This document shows positions 55,276 to 63,866 of a stretch of 64,000 nucleotides of DNA, piece after piece. The DNA comes from Pseudomonas aylmerensis (GTDB lineage: Bacteria; Pseudomonadota; Gammaproteobacteria; Pseudomonadales; Pseudomonadaceae). Numbering within the stretch: position 1 is the first letter of the stretch; every line of letters starts with the position of its first letter. A model generated the notes under the pieces. That model searched no databases. It was not told the origin of the DNA and worked only from the letters and a program-made list of their open reading frames with translations. The position numbers and the translations under genes are program-made. The stretch is from contig NZ_MAUE01000014.1 in assembly GCF_001702265.1 (NCBI RefSeq), forward strand, positions 23,259 to 87,258, read 5' to 3'.

Positions 55276-57198
55276 ATGCCCGACTTCACCAAGATCCTGA
55301 TCGCCAACCGCGGCGAAATCGCCTGCCGTATCCAGCGCACCGCCCAGGCCCTGGGCTACCGCACGGTTGCGGTCTACAGCGACGCCGACGCGCAGGCGCT
55401 GCATGTGCAGATGGCCGACGAGGCGGTGAATATCGGGCCCGCGCCGGTGCAGCAGTCCTACCTGAATATCCCGGCGATTATCCAAGCGGCCAGGCTCACC
55501 GGCGCCGATGCGGTGCATCCCGGCTACGGTTTTCTATCGGAAAACCCCGCGTTCGCCCACGCCTGCCAGCAGGCCGGCCTGACGTTCATCGGCCCCAGCG
55601 CCGAGGCCATCGAGCTGATGGGCAGCAAGCGCCTGTCCAAACTCGCCATGCTCGAGGCCGGGGTGCCGTGTATCGCTGGCTACCAGGGCGCGGCCCAGGA
55701 CGACAGCACACTGCAGCGAGAAGCCGAGCGCATCGGCTATCCCTTGATGATCAAGGCCAGCGCCGGCGGCGGCGGTCGAGGCATGCGCCTGGTGTATCAG
55801 CCCGAGGCGCTGTTGGACAACCTGCACACCGCCCGCTCCGAGGCGAAAAACGCCTTCGGCAGTGACGAACTGATCCTCGAACAGGCACTGATCGAGCCGC
55901 GCCACGTCGAAATCCAGGTGTTTGGCGACAGCCACGGCCACCTCATCTACCTGGGTGAGCGTGACTGCTCGATCCAGCGGCGCCATCAGAAAATCATCGA
56001 AGAAGCACCCTGCCCGGTGATGACGCCCGCGCTGCGCCAGGCCATGGGCGAAGCCGCACTCAGGGCGGGACGTGCGGTGAATTATGTCGGCGCAGGTACC
56101 GTGGAGTTTCTGCTCGATCGCAACGGCCAGTTCTACTTTCTGGAAATGAACACCCGCCTGCAGGTGGAGCATCCGGTCACCGAATTGATCACCGGCCTCG
56201 ACCTGGTGGACTGGCAACTGCAGATCGCCGCCGGCCACACCCTGCCGTTGGACCAGGCAGGCGTGACCCTCAGCGGCCACGCCATGGAAGTGCGCCTGTA
56301 CGCCGAAGACCCGGCCCAGGGCTTTCTGCCGCAAACCGGCAAGGTCCGGCATTGGCAACCGGCGGCGGGCGTGCGGGTTGACCATGGCGTGCTGGAGGGC
56401 CAGCGCATCAGCCCGTTCTACGACCCGATGCTGGGCAAAATCATCGCCCACGGCGCCACCCGCGAAGAGGCCCGGCGCAAGCTGCTGCGCGCGGTGGAAG
56501 ACACAGTGCTGCTGGGGGTGGCGAGCAATCAACACCTGCTGGCCGACCTGCTCAAGCACCCGGGGTTTGTCAGCGCTGACTTCAGTACCGGGTTTATTGC
56601 CGAACACTTCAGCGAGGTGCCAGCCCTGGCGGCGACCGAGGAACAGCTCGCCGTGGCCGCCGCGCTGTTTTATCAACACAGCGCCGGCCAGCATCGCCAG
56701 GGGTTGGCGGGCTGGCGCAACAACGCCACGCTGGCGTGGACCTACCGCCTGGCCGTCCACGACGAGGTCCGCGAAGTCGCGGTCAGCGTGCTGGAGAACG
56801 AGCGCCTGCACGCCAACGGCCTCGACATCCACCCCCTTGCCACCGACGGGCGCTGGGCCAGCCTGATCATCAATGGCATCCGCCGGCGTATCGCCTATCA
56901 CCTTGATGGCGACCAGCTGTGGCTGCCCGGCATCACCGTGACCAACCGCACCCAGCAGGTCGTCGAGCGCCAGGCGGACGCCGGCAGCGGCCGGGTCAAG
57001 GCCCCCATGGATGGTGCCATCGTCGATGTGCGGGTCAACGCCGGCGACACCGTGAGCAAAGGCCAGCTGTTGCTGGTGCTGGAGGCGATGAAAATGGAGC
57101 ACCCGCTGAAGGCCGACCGGGACGGCGTGGTCAAGGGCGTGCAGGTGACTGCCGGCGATCAGGTGCGCAATCGCCAGGTTTTGCTCGAGATCGAATAA
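55276..57198 (+). CDS. atuF: Geranyl-CoA carboxylase alpha (biotin) subunit AtuF
   Basis: The 640-residue protein combines a biotin carboxylase domain (1-450: ILIANRGEIACRI, HPGYGFLSEN, ATP loop SAGGGGRGMRL, NTRLQVEHPVTE) with a linker and a C-terminal biotinyl domain whose AMKM motif places biotin on K606. It charges biotin with CO2 for AtuC. It follows atuE after a 125-base gap with a REP remnant, so it may be expressed with the operon or in part on its own. atuG and atuH do not follow. Confidence 0.94.
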   Translation: MPDFTKILIANRGEIACRIQRTAQALGYRTVAVYSDADAQALHVQMADEAVNIGPAPVQQSYLNIPAIIQAARLTGADAVHPGYGFLSENPAFAHACQQAGLTFIGPSAEAIELMGSKRLSKLAMLEAGVPCIAGYQGAAQDDSTLQREAERIGYPLMIKASAGGGGRGMRLVYQPEALLDNLHTARSEAKNAFGSDELILEQALIEPRHVEIQVFGDSHGHLIYLGERDCSIQRRHQKIIEEAPCPVMTPALRQAMGEAALRAGRAVNYVGAGTVEFLLDRNGQFYFLEMNTRLQVEHPVTELITGLDLVDWQLQIAAGHTLPLDQAGVTLSGHAMEVRLYAEDPAQGFLPQTGKVRHWQPAAGVRVDHGVLEGQRISPFYDPMLGKIIAHGATREEARRKLLRAVEDTVLLGVASNQHLLADLLKHPGFVSADFSTGFIAEHFSEVPALAATEEQLAVAAALFYQHSAGQHRQGLAGWRNNATLAWTYRLAVHDEVREVAVSVLENERLHANGLDIHPLATDGRWASLIINGIRRRIAYHLDGDQLWLPGITVTNRTQQVVERQADAGSGRVKAPMDGAIVDVRVNAGDTVSKGQLLLVLEAMKMEHPLKADRDGVVKGVQVTAGDQVRNRQVLLEIE

Positions 57199-57272
57199 GC
57201 GCTGGGCGGGAACTACAGGGCCGGGCTACGCTCTATCCCCATCAGTAAGGGATGAGTACGGGAAGCTGCACA

Positions 57273-57815
57273 ATGCCTCATTGGCTGATTATTGACCTTG
57301 AAGCCACGACGGATGACGGCGGCTGGCCCGTGACGGAGATGGAAGTCATCGAGATCGGCGCGAGCCTGGTGAACCGCCAGGGCCGCGAGCTGGACCACTT
57401 CCAGCGCTTCGTACGGCCCCTGCGTCGGCCCTTGTTGACGCCCTTTTGTCGCAAGCTGACCCACATCACCCAGGCGAATATCGACAGCGCGTTGCCGATG
57501 ATCGAGGTGTGGTCGCTGTTCGAGCGCTGGCTGGGCCAGCACCAGGCACGCCTGGAGGGCTGGGCCAGCTGGGGTGACTACGACCGTGTGCAACTGGAAC
57601 TGGAATGGCAGCGCCATGAGCTGGCCAGTGCACTCGCCCACACGCCCCATGTAAACCTCAAGCAGCGCTTCGCCAAGGCCCGGCGCCTGGACAAGCCGCT
57701 GGGGCTCAACGCCGCCCTGCAATTGGCGGGGATGCAGTTCCATGGGCAGCAACATCGGGCCCTGGAAGACGCGCGCAACACCGCCCGGCTGCTGCCGCTG
57801 ATTTTGCCGGTCTAG
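57273..57815 (+). CDS. DEDDh-type 3'-5' exonuclease (ERI-1-like)
   Basis: The 180-residue protein has the four acidic residues and histidine of DEDDh exonucleases: IIDLEAT (D and E), [10 protein letters not shown] (D), and [13 protein letters not shown] (H and D). It is a stand-alone domain like ERI-1/KapD-type proteins, probably acting on RNA or short single-stranded nucleic acid. ATG 57273 with GGGAAG seven bases upstream is preferred over ATG 57252, whose AAGG is too close. It does not belong to the atu pathway by function. Confidence 0.88.
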   Translation: MPHWLIIDLEATTDDGGWPVTEMEVIEIGASLVNRQGRELDHFQRFVRPLRRPLLTPFCRKLTHITQANIDSALPMIEVWSLFERWLGQHQARLEGWASWGDYDRVQLELEWQRHELASALAHTPHVNLKQRFAKARRLDKPLGLNAALQLAGMQFHGQQHRALEDARNTARLLPLILPV

Positions 57816-57866
57816 GCAGCTCCCGAAGGCTTGGGCATACTGGCCAGCCTTTTTCCGTAATCTGCT

Positions 57867-57932
57867 CTTCCTGCAGGCGCCGGCTTGCCGCCGATCAGGC
57901 CCTCAAGCCTTGCATCGGGCGCCTGCAGGAAG
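57867..57932. repeat. Inverted repeat between the exonuclease gene and ppnP
   Basis: CTTCCTGCAGGCGCC and GGCGCCTGCAGGAAG are perfect 15-base arms around a 36-base centre that contains GCCGGCTTGCCG, the core of another REP type. It lies in the 152-base gap before ppnP and may act as a transcription stop or mRNA-stabilising hairpin. Confidence 0.85.
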
Positions 57933-57967
57933 CAGGAAGCCTTAACCCACTTTCCGAGGAATCGCCC

Positions 57968-58252
57968 ATGTTTAAAGTCAACGAGTACTTCGACGGCACC
58001 GTCAAGTCGATCGCTTTCGGCACCGCTGAAGGGCCGGCGACCATCGGCGTCATGGCCCCGGGCGAATACGAATTCGGCACCGCCCAGCGTGAAATCATGC
58101 ACGTGGTGTCCGGTGCCCTGACCGTCAAGCTGCCCGACGCCAGCGACTGGGAAACCTTCGCCGCCGGCAGCCAGTTCAACGTACCGGCCAACAGCAAGTT
58201 CCAGCTGAAGGTCGCCGTGGACACCGCTTACCTGTGCGAATACCGCGGCTAA
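57968..58252 (+). CDS. ppnP: Pyrimidine/purine nucleoside phosphorylase PpnP
   Basis: The 94-residue cupin-fold protein (formerly DUF1255) splits a broad range of nucleosides with phosphate. Family segments are [45 protein letters not shown] and the C-terminal [29 protein letters not shown] precedes the ATG. It is followed at once by a strong terminator, so it ends its transcript. Confidence 0.95.
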   Translation: MFKVNEYFDGTVKSIAFGTAEGPATIGVMAPGEYEFGTAQREIMHVVSGALTVKLPDASDWETFAAGSQFNVPANSKFQLKVAVDTAYLCEYRG

Positions 58253-58266
58253 GCCGTCGACCGGTC

Positions 58267-58303
58267 AAAAAAATGCCCGTCTCCTGCGAGACGGGCATTT
58301 TTT
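58267..58303. terminator. Bidirectional terminator between ppnP and the MOSC gene
   Basis: AATGCCCGTCTC pairs with GAGACGGGCATT around a CTGC tetraloop, with A residues before and T residues after. It can stop transcription from both converging genes. Confidence 0.96.
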
Positions 58304-58317
58304 ATGCGCGCGGCACC

Positions 58318-59124
58318 CTATTCAAGCAGCGTCACCGGCATGCCGACTTCAAGCCGGCCCACGCCGTCATTGACCAGGTTCTGGCCAAAAATCGCGCCGT
58401 TTTCGGTCTTTCGATATGCCTCGAGGGTCGCGAAAGGCTCGCGGTCGGCACTGCGTTCGCCGGTGTTCGGGTCGATGGTGGTGAGGATGCACCGTGAGCA
58501 CGGCTTGACCGCGCGGAACTCGACATCGCCAATGCGCAGGCGCTTCCAGCCGTCTTCGGCAAAGGCGTCGCTGCCTTCGATCACAAGGTTGGGGCGAAAG
58601 CGCAGCATCTCCATGGGCCGGCCGATGCGTTGCGAGAGGTCGTCCAGGGAGGCCTGGCCGATCAGCAGCAACGGGTAACCATCGGCGAACGCAACCTGGT
58701 CGTCATCGCGCCCGTAGCCCGCTTCGGTGTTACGCGCACGTTCAAGGGGAATGTGCACCAGCCGGGTCGGCTTGCCGATAAAGTCACTGACCCACGCCGC
58801 CGCTTCGTCACCTGCGTCCGGCACGCGCAGGGTGTCGCGCCAGATGGTCACACCGCGCAACGCGGCCTCGCCGGCCGGCAACGCCACGTCCAGCGGCGCA
58901 TACCCGGGCGAACTCAAGCTCAGGCCACCGCTGCTGCTCCACAGCGCCGACAACTGGCTCATCTTCGCCACGGCCCGCTGCGTGAGGAAACGCCCACTGG
59001 CCTCGTCCACCAGCATCCAGCGTCGGTCCCCGTCCAGCCCCAGCTTATCCAGGCCAATGTGTTGCAGGCTCTCGGCCTTGCCGGACTTCAAGGGGTAACG
59101 GTACAACGCGCTGAGACGAAGCAT
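58318..59124 (-). CDS. MOSC-domain protein (YcbX/mARC-like)
   Basis: The 268-residue protein has the N-terminal MOSC beta-barrel (LSALYRYPLKSG, GLDGDRRWMLVD) and the MOSC domain proper (about 125-268), whose cysteine in FRAVKPCSRCILTTIDP would bind the molybdenum cofactor. E. coli YcbX with this layout detoxifies N-hydroxylated bases. It lacks the C-terminal ferredoxin domain of YcbX, so it may need a separate electron donor. It stands alone, 39 bases from cheV. Confidence 0.87.
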   Translation of the reverse strand: MLRLSALYRYPLKSGKAESLQHIGLDKLGLDGDRRWMLVDEASGRFLTQRAVAKMSQLSALWSSSGGLSLSSPGYAPLDVALPAGEAALRGVTIWRDTLRVPDAGDEAAAWVSDFIGKPTRLVHIPLERARNTEAGYGRDDDQVAFADGYPLLLIGQASLDDLSQRIGRPMEMLRFRPNLVIEGSDAFAEDGWKRLRIGDVEFRAVKPCSRCILTTIDPNTGERSADREPFATLEAYRKTENGAIFGQNLVNDGVGRLEVGMPVTLLE

Positions 59125-59163
59125 GGGCCTGCATTCCTGAGGGGCAAAGCCGTCACCCTAAGG

Positions 59164-60099
59164 TCAAGCCGGCACTTCGTCCAGCATCAGACGCTGACGC
59201 ACCACATCGACGAGTTTGTCGGGCTGGAATTTGGACAGGAAGTTGTCGCAACCGACCTTCTTCACCATCGAATCGTTGAAGCTGCCCGACAGCGACGTGT
59301 GCAACACCACATACAGCCCACGCAGGCGCGGGTCGTTGCGGATCTCGGTGGTGAGGCGGTAACCGTCCATCTCGGGCATTTCGGCGTCGGTGAAGATCAT
59401 CAGCAGTTTGTCGGTCATCACCTGGCCGCTGTCGGCCCAGGCCTTGAGCATGTTCAGCGCCTTGAGGCCGTCGCTGGCGATGTGCATCTTCACGCCCAAC
59501 TGGCCGAGGGTGTCGCGCAGTTGCGACAAGGCCACATTGGAGTCGTCGACCAGCAGCACTTCGCGACCACGCGCACGTTCGAGCACCGGGTCGTCGAGTT
59601 TTTCGCGGGAGACCTTGGCGTTGTATGGCACGATTTCGGCGAGGACTTTTTCCACGTCGATGATCTCCACCAACTGGTCATCGACCTTGCTGATGGCGGT
59701 GAGGTAGTGCTGGCGCCCGGCGCTGGTCGGCGGCGGCAGGATAGCCTCCCAGTTCATGTTGACGATGCGGTCCACGCCGCCCACCAGGAACGCCTGCACC
59801 GAGCGGTTGTACTCGGTGACGATAATCGTGCTGTTCGGCCCAGGCACCAAGGGGCGCATGCCAATCGCCTGGGACAGGTCGATCACCGGCAGCGTCTGGC
59901 CACGCAGGTTGACCACGCCGCACACGAACGGGTGGCGCTGGGGCATCAAGGTCAACTTGGGCAGTTGCAGGACTTCCTGGACCTTGAACACGTTGATCGC
60001 GAACAGCTGGCGCCCGGCCAGGCGAAACATGAGGATTTCCAGGCGATTCTCACCCACCAGTTGCGTGCGTTGGTCTACCGTGTCGAGAATGCCGGCCAT
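59164..60099 (-). CDS. cheV: Chemotaxis protein CheV
   Basis: The 311-residue protein joins an N-terminal CheW-like domain (about 20-165, with GVVNLRGQTLPVIDLS) to a C-terminal receiver domain (about 180-305) with phospho-acceptor D238 in FTDAEMPEMDG and the K of LSKF. It couples chemoreceptors to CheA and can be phosphorylated in adaptation. CCAGGAGCTTTTA precedes ATG 60099; the longer frame is not supported. A sigma-28 type promoter 60 bases upstream links it to the flagellar regulon. Confidence 0.95.
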   Translation of the reverse strand: MAGILDTVDQRTQLVGENRLEILMFRLAGRQLFAINVFKVQEVLQLPKLTLMPQRHPFVCGVVNLRGQTLPVIDLSQAIGMRPLVPGPNSTIIVTEYNRSVQAFLVGGVDRIVNMNWEAILPPPTSAGRQHYLTAISKVDDQLVEIIDVEKVLAEIVPYNAKVSREKLDDPVLERARGREVLLVDDSNVALSQLRDTLGQLGVKMHIASDGLKALNMLKAWADSGQVMTDKLLMIFTDAEMPEMDGYRLTTEIRNDPRLRGLYVVLHTSLSGSFNDSMVKKVGCDNFLSKFQPDKLVDVVRQRLMLDEVPA

Positions 60100-60159
60100 T
60101 AAAAGCTCCTGGTGTGCGCTGAAAGTGTGGCGCGAGGGTGAGTGCATTGCATGGAGAGG

Positions 60160-60186
60160 TTATCGGCGGCGAGCGCCAGACCTTGA
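60160..60186 (-). promoter_or_regulatory. Sigma-28 (FliA) promoter of cheV
   Basis: On the minus strand TCAAG is followed after 14 bases by GCCGATAA, the full -10 of the flagellar sigma factor with the right spacing. The -10 ends 60 bases before the cheV ATG. Confidence 0.85.
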
Positions 60187-60213
60187 CCCTGGTAAAATGC
60201 CATGTAAATTCAT

Positions 60214-60232
60214 TGATGTCACACTGACATCA
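60214..60232. promoter_or_regulatory. Perfect 19-base palindrome, possible operator
   Basis: TGATGTCA and TGACATCA are exact inverted arms around CAC. The site lies 28 bases upstream of the cheV -35 element and could bind a dimeric regulator. No function is known. Confidence 0.5.
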
Positions 60233-60309
60233 TGGTTTACTGCGAACGCCGCTCCAGAGGCGGTGCAGCCACGTTGCGCGACATTCAAATCGACGCAAGG
60301 TTCCGCTAT

Positions 60310-60326
60310 CTAAGGGATTCCCTTAG
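60310..60326. promoter_or_regulatory. Perfect 17-base palindrome
   Basis: CTAAGGGA and TCCCTTAG are exact inverted arms around one T. There is no T run, so a terminator is unlikely; an operator is possible. Confidence 0.4.
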
Positions 60327-60650
60327 ACACAATCGGGCCCAACCTGATATTCGCAATATCTAATAGCCATTAATGTGACGCCATTCTCAATGCATGAATG
60401 GAGTCAGGCTTTTGTTTGCCATCCCAAGCCCTCGGCCCACGGGCCTTCCAGACCTCCACGCGAGGGTAACTGAAGGTGTGCAACGGACCCCGCTCATGAG
60501 GGCCACGCACCGCCGTCGCCATCATTCAAATAAGCGTCCTACTGAAATCTCAGAAGCGACCTACAGATTTCAGTCATATTTCAGCGCTAGTTTTAAGCCA
60601 TTCACCCGGTGCGACATCTCATCACCCGACCTTAAGTTGTGGAGACTTGC

Positions 60651-61100
60651 ATGATGAACGACGGTAACGAGTGGCAACTTGCACTTCCCGAGTTTCTGCA
60701 TGAAGCCGAGAAGCTACTGGCCAAGTCCGAAGAGTGCCTCAGTCATCTGCATATGATCCGCAATGACAGCGACGCGATCGACTGCATGAAGATCAGCCTG
60801 ATCAAGCTGGCTGAAAAGGCCGACGCCCTGGCGCTGCAGGCCATCAGCGAGTTCTCGCGGCACATCCAGTACCTGATCGCGAATGCCGAAAACCCTCTGC
60901 ACCTGCATGACCAGGCCCTGGATGCGCTGCATGATTGCCTGACGTTACTGGCCTGGCAGTTGGAACTCATCGACGCCAAGACCGGCCAACTGACCCTGGA
61001 TGAAACCGAGCAAACGACCTTGATTGCCACGGTCATCCTGCAGATCCCACAAAAAGACTTCAGCACCAAACCGCAACAACGAATGCATCACACGTCCTGA
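60651..61100 (+). CDS. Helical protein, possible degenerate Hpt domain (149 residues)
   Basis: The protein is almost all helical and acidic, with heptad-like leucines. The segment IDCMKISLIKLAEKADALAL aligns by eye with the Hpt consensus H-x-x-K-G-S, keeping the K and S but with aspartate at the histidine position. Such histidine-less Hpt-like domains can bind receivers without transferring phosphate. It lies between cheV and a two-component pair, which makes a signalling role plausible, but the fold is inferred, not shown. GGAG at 60640 fits ATG 60651; ATG 60654 is an alternative. Confidence 0.6.
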   Translation: MMNDGNEWQLALPEFLHEAEKLLAKSEECLSHLHMIRNDSDAIDCMKISLIKLAEKADALALQAISEFSRHIQYLIANAENPLHLHDQALDALHDCLTLLAWQLELIDAKTGQLTLDETEQTTLIATVILQIPQKDFSTKPQQRMHHTS

Positions 61101-61341
61101 ACCAATGACAGGTCGTATTCGCACCCTGAGTTATCTAAAAACGACCGGAATAAATATCAAATAGCCACTAACGGACATATCGATACAAACCAACTTCGAT
61201 AATACAACTTCCCACTGTTCCAAACTCTGTGGTTACCGTCAGGGTATTTGCCCGGATATAGGCACGGCAAAAGCAAAGTGCCAGGCGACCAACGGTTACA
61301 GGGGTGATACTATGCCCCGCTCGAAGTAACTCAACTTCATC

Positions 61342-62331
61342 ATGTATAAAAACGATTCGGCCACGCATTCCACACAAAGCCCTGTCAGCCGCCGTGACCG
61401 GTCTTCCCGCAGCGAACCCTCATTGGCTCCATCCGCTATGTACGCCAACTTCAAGTCACTCCTCGCCAGGTCCGTGTCCCGCAGCCATGCTCGACGCCTG
61501 GTCCTTGCCTTGTGCCTTGTCTCGCTGCTGCTCAGCCTGTGGACCTTCGCCCGCGCCGAGCCGATGCCGCTGGTGGTGGTGCTGTTGAACCTGGCGATCG
61601 TGGTGGTGGTTGGCCTGCAGCAGTGGCGCTCACGCAAGTCCATCAAGTTCCAGCCCCAGGAACTCGCCGACCGCCTGCTGCAGGTGCAGGAAAACGAGCG
61701 CCACCGCCTCAGCCGCGAACTGCATGACGATATCGGCCAGCTACTGACCGCCGCCAAGCTGCAAAGCGAGTGGCTCAAACGCCGCCTGCCGGAAGACCTG
61801 CAGAGCCAATGCACGGTGCTGTGCAACACCCTCAATGAAACCCTGGCCAAGGTGCGTGACGTCTCCGCCATCCTCAACCCGCGCCAGCTGGCCAGCCTGG
61901 GCCTGGAAGCGAGCCTGCGCGCGCACCTGCTCAAGACCCTGGAAAACACCCCGATTCACTGGAGCCTGGAATGCCAGCAACGGCTGACCGGCATCCCGGA
62001 AGAAATGGCCGTGGCGGCCTTTCGCATTACCCAGGAAGCGGTGACCAACATGCTACGCCACGCCCAGGCGCGCAACTTGCTGGTACGCCTGCAACGCCTG
62101 CCCGAAGGCCTGTCGCTGTTTATCAGCGATGACGGCCTGGGCTTTTCGCCTGCCATCAACCCCGGCCTGGAAGGTCAACGGGGCATGGCCGGCATGTCGG
62201 AGCGGATTGATCAGCTGGGGGGCACCTTGTCCGTCAGCAGCCAGCCAGGCAAAGGGACACGGATCGACGCGCTCTTCCCCTGGGCGCCACGCGCCCTCGA
62301 ACGGGCCAGTTCCCCTAAGGTTCTCGAGTGA
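61342..62331 (+). CDS. NarL-type sensor histidine kinase
   Basis: The 329-residue kinase has two hydrophobic segments (about 52-70 and 76-90) and then the HisKA_3 domain with phosphoacceptor H128 in SRELHDDIGQLL, and an ATPase domain with ITQEAVTNMLRHA and DDGLGF and GMAGMSERI. There is almost no periplasmic loop, so it may sense through the membrane or a partner. The start is uncertain: ATG 61342 or ATG 61438, neither with a clear ribosome site. It overlaps the regulator gene by four bases. Confidence 0.88.
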   Translation: MYKNDSATHSTQSPVSRRDRSSRSEPSLAPSAMYANFKSLLARSVSRSHARRLVLALCLVSLLLSLWTFARAEPMPLVVVLLNLAIVVVVGLQQWRSRKSIKFQPQELADRLLQVQENERHRLSRELHDDIGQLLTAAKLQSEWLKRRLPEDLQSQCTVLCNTLNETLAKVRDVSAILNPRQLASLGLEASLRAHLLKTLENTPIHWSLECQQRLTGIPEEMAVAAFRITQEAVTNMLRHAQARNLLVRLQRLPEGLSLFISDDGLGFSPAINPGLEGQRGMAGMSERIDQLGGTLSVSSQPGKGTRIDALFPWAPRALERASSPKVLE

Positions 62332-62987
62332 CCTGCAAATTACTCCTGGTGGATGACCATGCACTGATCCGGGCCGGCGTACGCGCGCTGGTCCAGGACA
62401 TACCCGGCTATACGGTGATCGGCGAAGTCAGCGATGGCGCACAACTGCTGGAGCAGTTCAGCGCGCTGTTGCCGGATATCGTGCTGCTGGACCTGTCGAT
62501 GAAGCACACCGGCGGCCTGGATGCCTTGCAGCAACTCAAGCGCGGCTACCCCAAGAGCAAAGTGCTGATCCTGTCGATGCACACCGACCCGGAACTGATC
62601 ATGTGCGCGCTGGAGTCCGGCGCCCATGGCTACCTGCTCAAGGACACCACCGCCAACGAGCTGGAACACGCGCTGCTGGCCTTGCGCAACAACGAGCGCT
62701 ACCTGAGCCCGGCGATCGCCCACACCGTGATCAACCAGGCGCTGGTGCGCGGCCAGGGCGCCACCACGCCCGCCGGCCACAGCCATAACCTCACTGCCCG
62801 GCAGTTGGAGATCCTGCGCTTGATCGTGCGCGGCAAGTCCACCCGTGAAATCGCCCACGGCCTGGGCCTGAGCATCAAGACCGTGGAAGCGCACCGTTCG
62901 CAAATCATGAAGCGCCTGCAGATTTTCGACGTGGCGGGCCTGGTGTTATTCGCGGTGCGCGAGCAGATCATCAGCCTGGACGACTAA
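62328..62987 (+). CDS. NarL/LuxR-family response regulator
   Basis: The 219-residue regulator has a receiver domain with phospho-acceptor D55 (VLLDLSMKH) and K in LLKD, and a C-terminal LuxR-type helix-turn-helix (LTARQLEILRLIVRGKSTRE, LGLSIKTVEAHRSQIMKRL). The start GTG 62328 overlaps the kinase stop, so they are translated together. Its target genes are not evident. Its last 42 bases overlap the end of the convergent lipid-kinase gene. Confidence 0.93.
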   Translation: MTCKLLLVDDHALIRAGVRALVQDIPGYTVIGEVSDGAQLLEQFSALLPDIVLLDLSMKHTGGLDALQQLKRGYPKSKVLILSMHTDPELIMCALESGAHGYLLKDTTANELEHALLALRNNERYLSPAIAHTVINQALVRGQGATTPAGHSHNLTARQLEILRLIVRGKSTREIAHGLGLSIKTVEAHRSQIMKRLQIFDVAGLVLFAVREQIISLDD

Positions 62988-63866
62988 CGGCGAATTCACC
63001 GGCAGGTGCACGCGCAAGGCCTTGGGCACGGCCTCGAAGTGCAAGTCGTCGCCTTCCAGCGGCTCGCCGTCGAGGTTGATGTACAGGCCCTGTGCAACCT
63101 TGATATTGACCCACGGCAGGCGCGCGCGGACGAACATGGTGTCCAGGCCCCAGCCGTTGGTCATCAGCTCGCGCAGGGTGCCGACCACCTCCTGGGGCGC
63201 CGGCAGGATGCTGACGTCCAGCAAGCCATCATCGGCCAATGCCTCCGGGCATAGCACATGCCCTCCCCCAGCCTGGCGCCCGTTGCCGATCCCGAGCGCG
63301 AGCAGTTCGCCTTTCCAGTGAAAATCCGGGCCTTCCAGCTCGCCATAGGCGGCCTTCAACTCGCTGAAACGGGTCAAGCCGGTGAACAGGTACGCCGCAC
63401 CGCCGAGCACCTTCTTCAGGTCCTCGGAGGTGTTGGCGGTGACCTGGCTGCCGAAGCCGCCGGTGGCCATATTGAGGAAGATTTGCCCGCCGACCCGGCC
63501 GAGGTCGATCGCCTTGGGCGGCACGTCCAGCAATGCCAGGGCCTGGGCAGGTTCCAGCGGGACCCCGGCGGCGCGGGCGAAGTCGTTGGCGGTGCCCAGG
63601 GGCATGAGCACCAGGCTGGCATCGGTGTTGGCCTGGGCCATGGCTTCGGCGACATCGCGCAAGGTGCCGTCGCCGCCGCCGGCGATGATATGCGGGTAGC
63701 CGCCGTCCAGCGCTTCATTGACCAGGCGCTGGGCGTCGCCGCCCTCCCATGTGACCCGCACCGCCAGTTCCCAGCCCAGGTCGCGCCGGGCCTGCACGGC
63801 CGCGCGCACGTCCTCGTTGAGGGCTTGCTTGCCGTGGAGGATCAACAGTGCCTTGTGGGTGGTCAT
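62946..63866 (-). CDS. yegS: YegS-type lipid kinase (DAGK catalytic domain)
   Basis: The 306-residue cytoplasmic kinase has the diacylglycerol-kinase catalytic motif GGGDGT, the PLGTANDFAR nucleotide-binding segment, and a C-terminal domain with LDGEPLEGDDL. YegS phosphorylates phosphatidylglycerol or related lipids in vitro, and the physiological substrate is open. A GGAGACCCCCC precedes the ATG. The 3' end overlaps the response regulator by 42 bases in opposite sense. Confidence 0.92.
   Translation of the reverse strand: MTTHKALLILHGKQALNEDVRAAVQARRDLGWELAVRVTWEGGDAQRLVNEALDGGYPHIIAGGGDGTLRDVAEAMAQANTDASLVLMPLGTANDFARAAGVPLEPAQALALLDVPPKAIDLGRVGGQIFLNMATGGFGSQVTANTSEDLKKVLGGAAYLFTGLTRFSELKAAYGELEGPDFHWKGELLALGIGNGRQAGGGHVLCPEALADDGLLDVSILPAPQEVVGTLRELMTNGWGLDTMFVRARLPWVNIKVAQGLYINLDGEPLEGDDLHFEAVPKALRVHLPVNSPLVVQADDLLAHRE

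Larger units (their letters stand above)
60187..60650. other. Intergenic region upstream of cheV with two palindromes
   Basis: This 464-base gap between divergent genes has no convincing coding frame; the frame at 60394-60654 gives an unrecognised product. It holds a perfect palindrome at 60214-60232 and another at 60310-60326. GGAG at 60640 is the ribosome site of the next gene. Confidence 0.6.

Noticed and set aside
60394..60654. 86-codon frame upstream of the helical protein
   Set aside because: Product without family resemblance, weak start, and overlap with the next gene's ribosome site.
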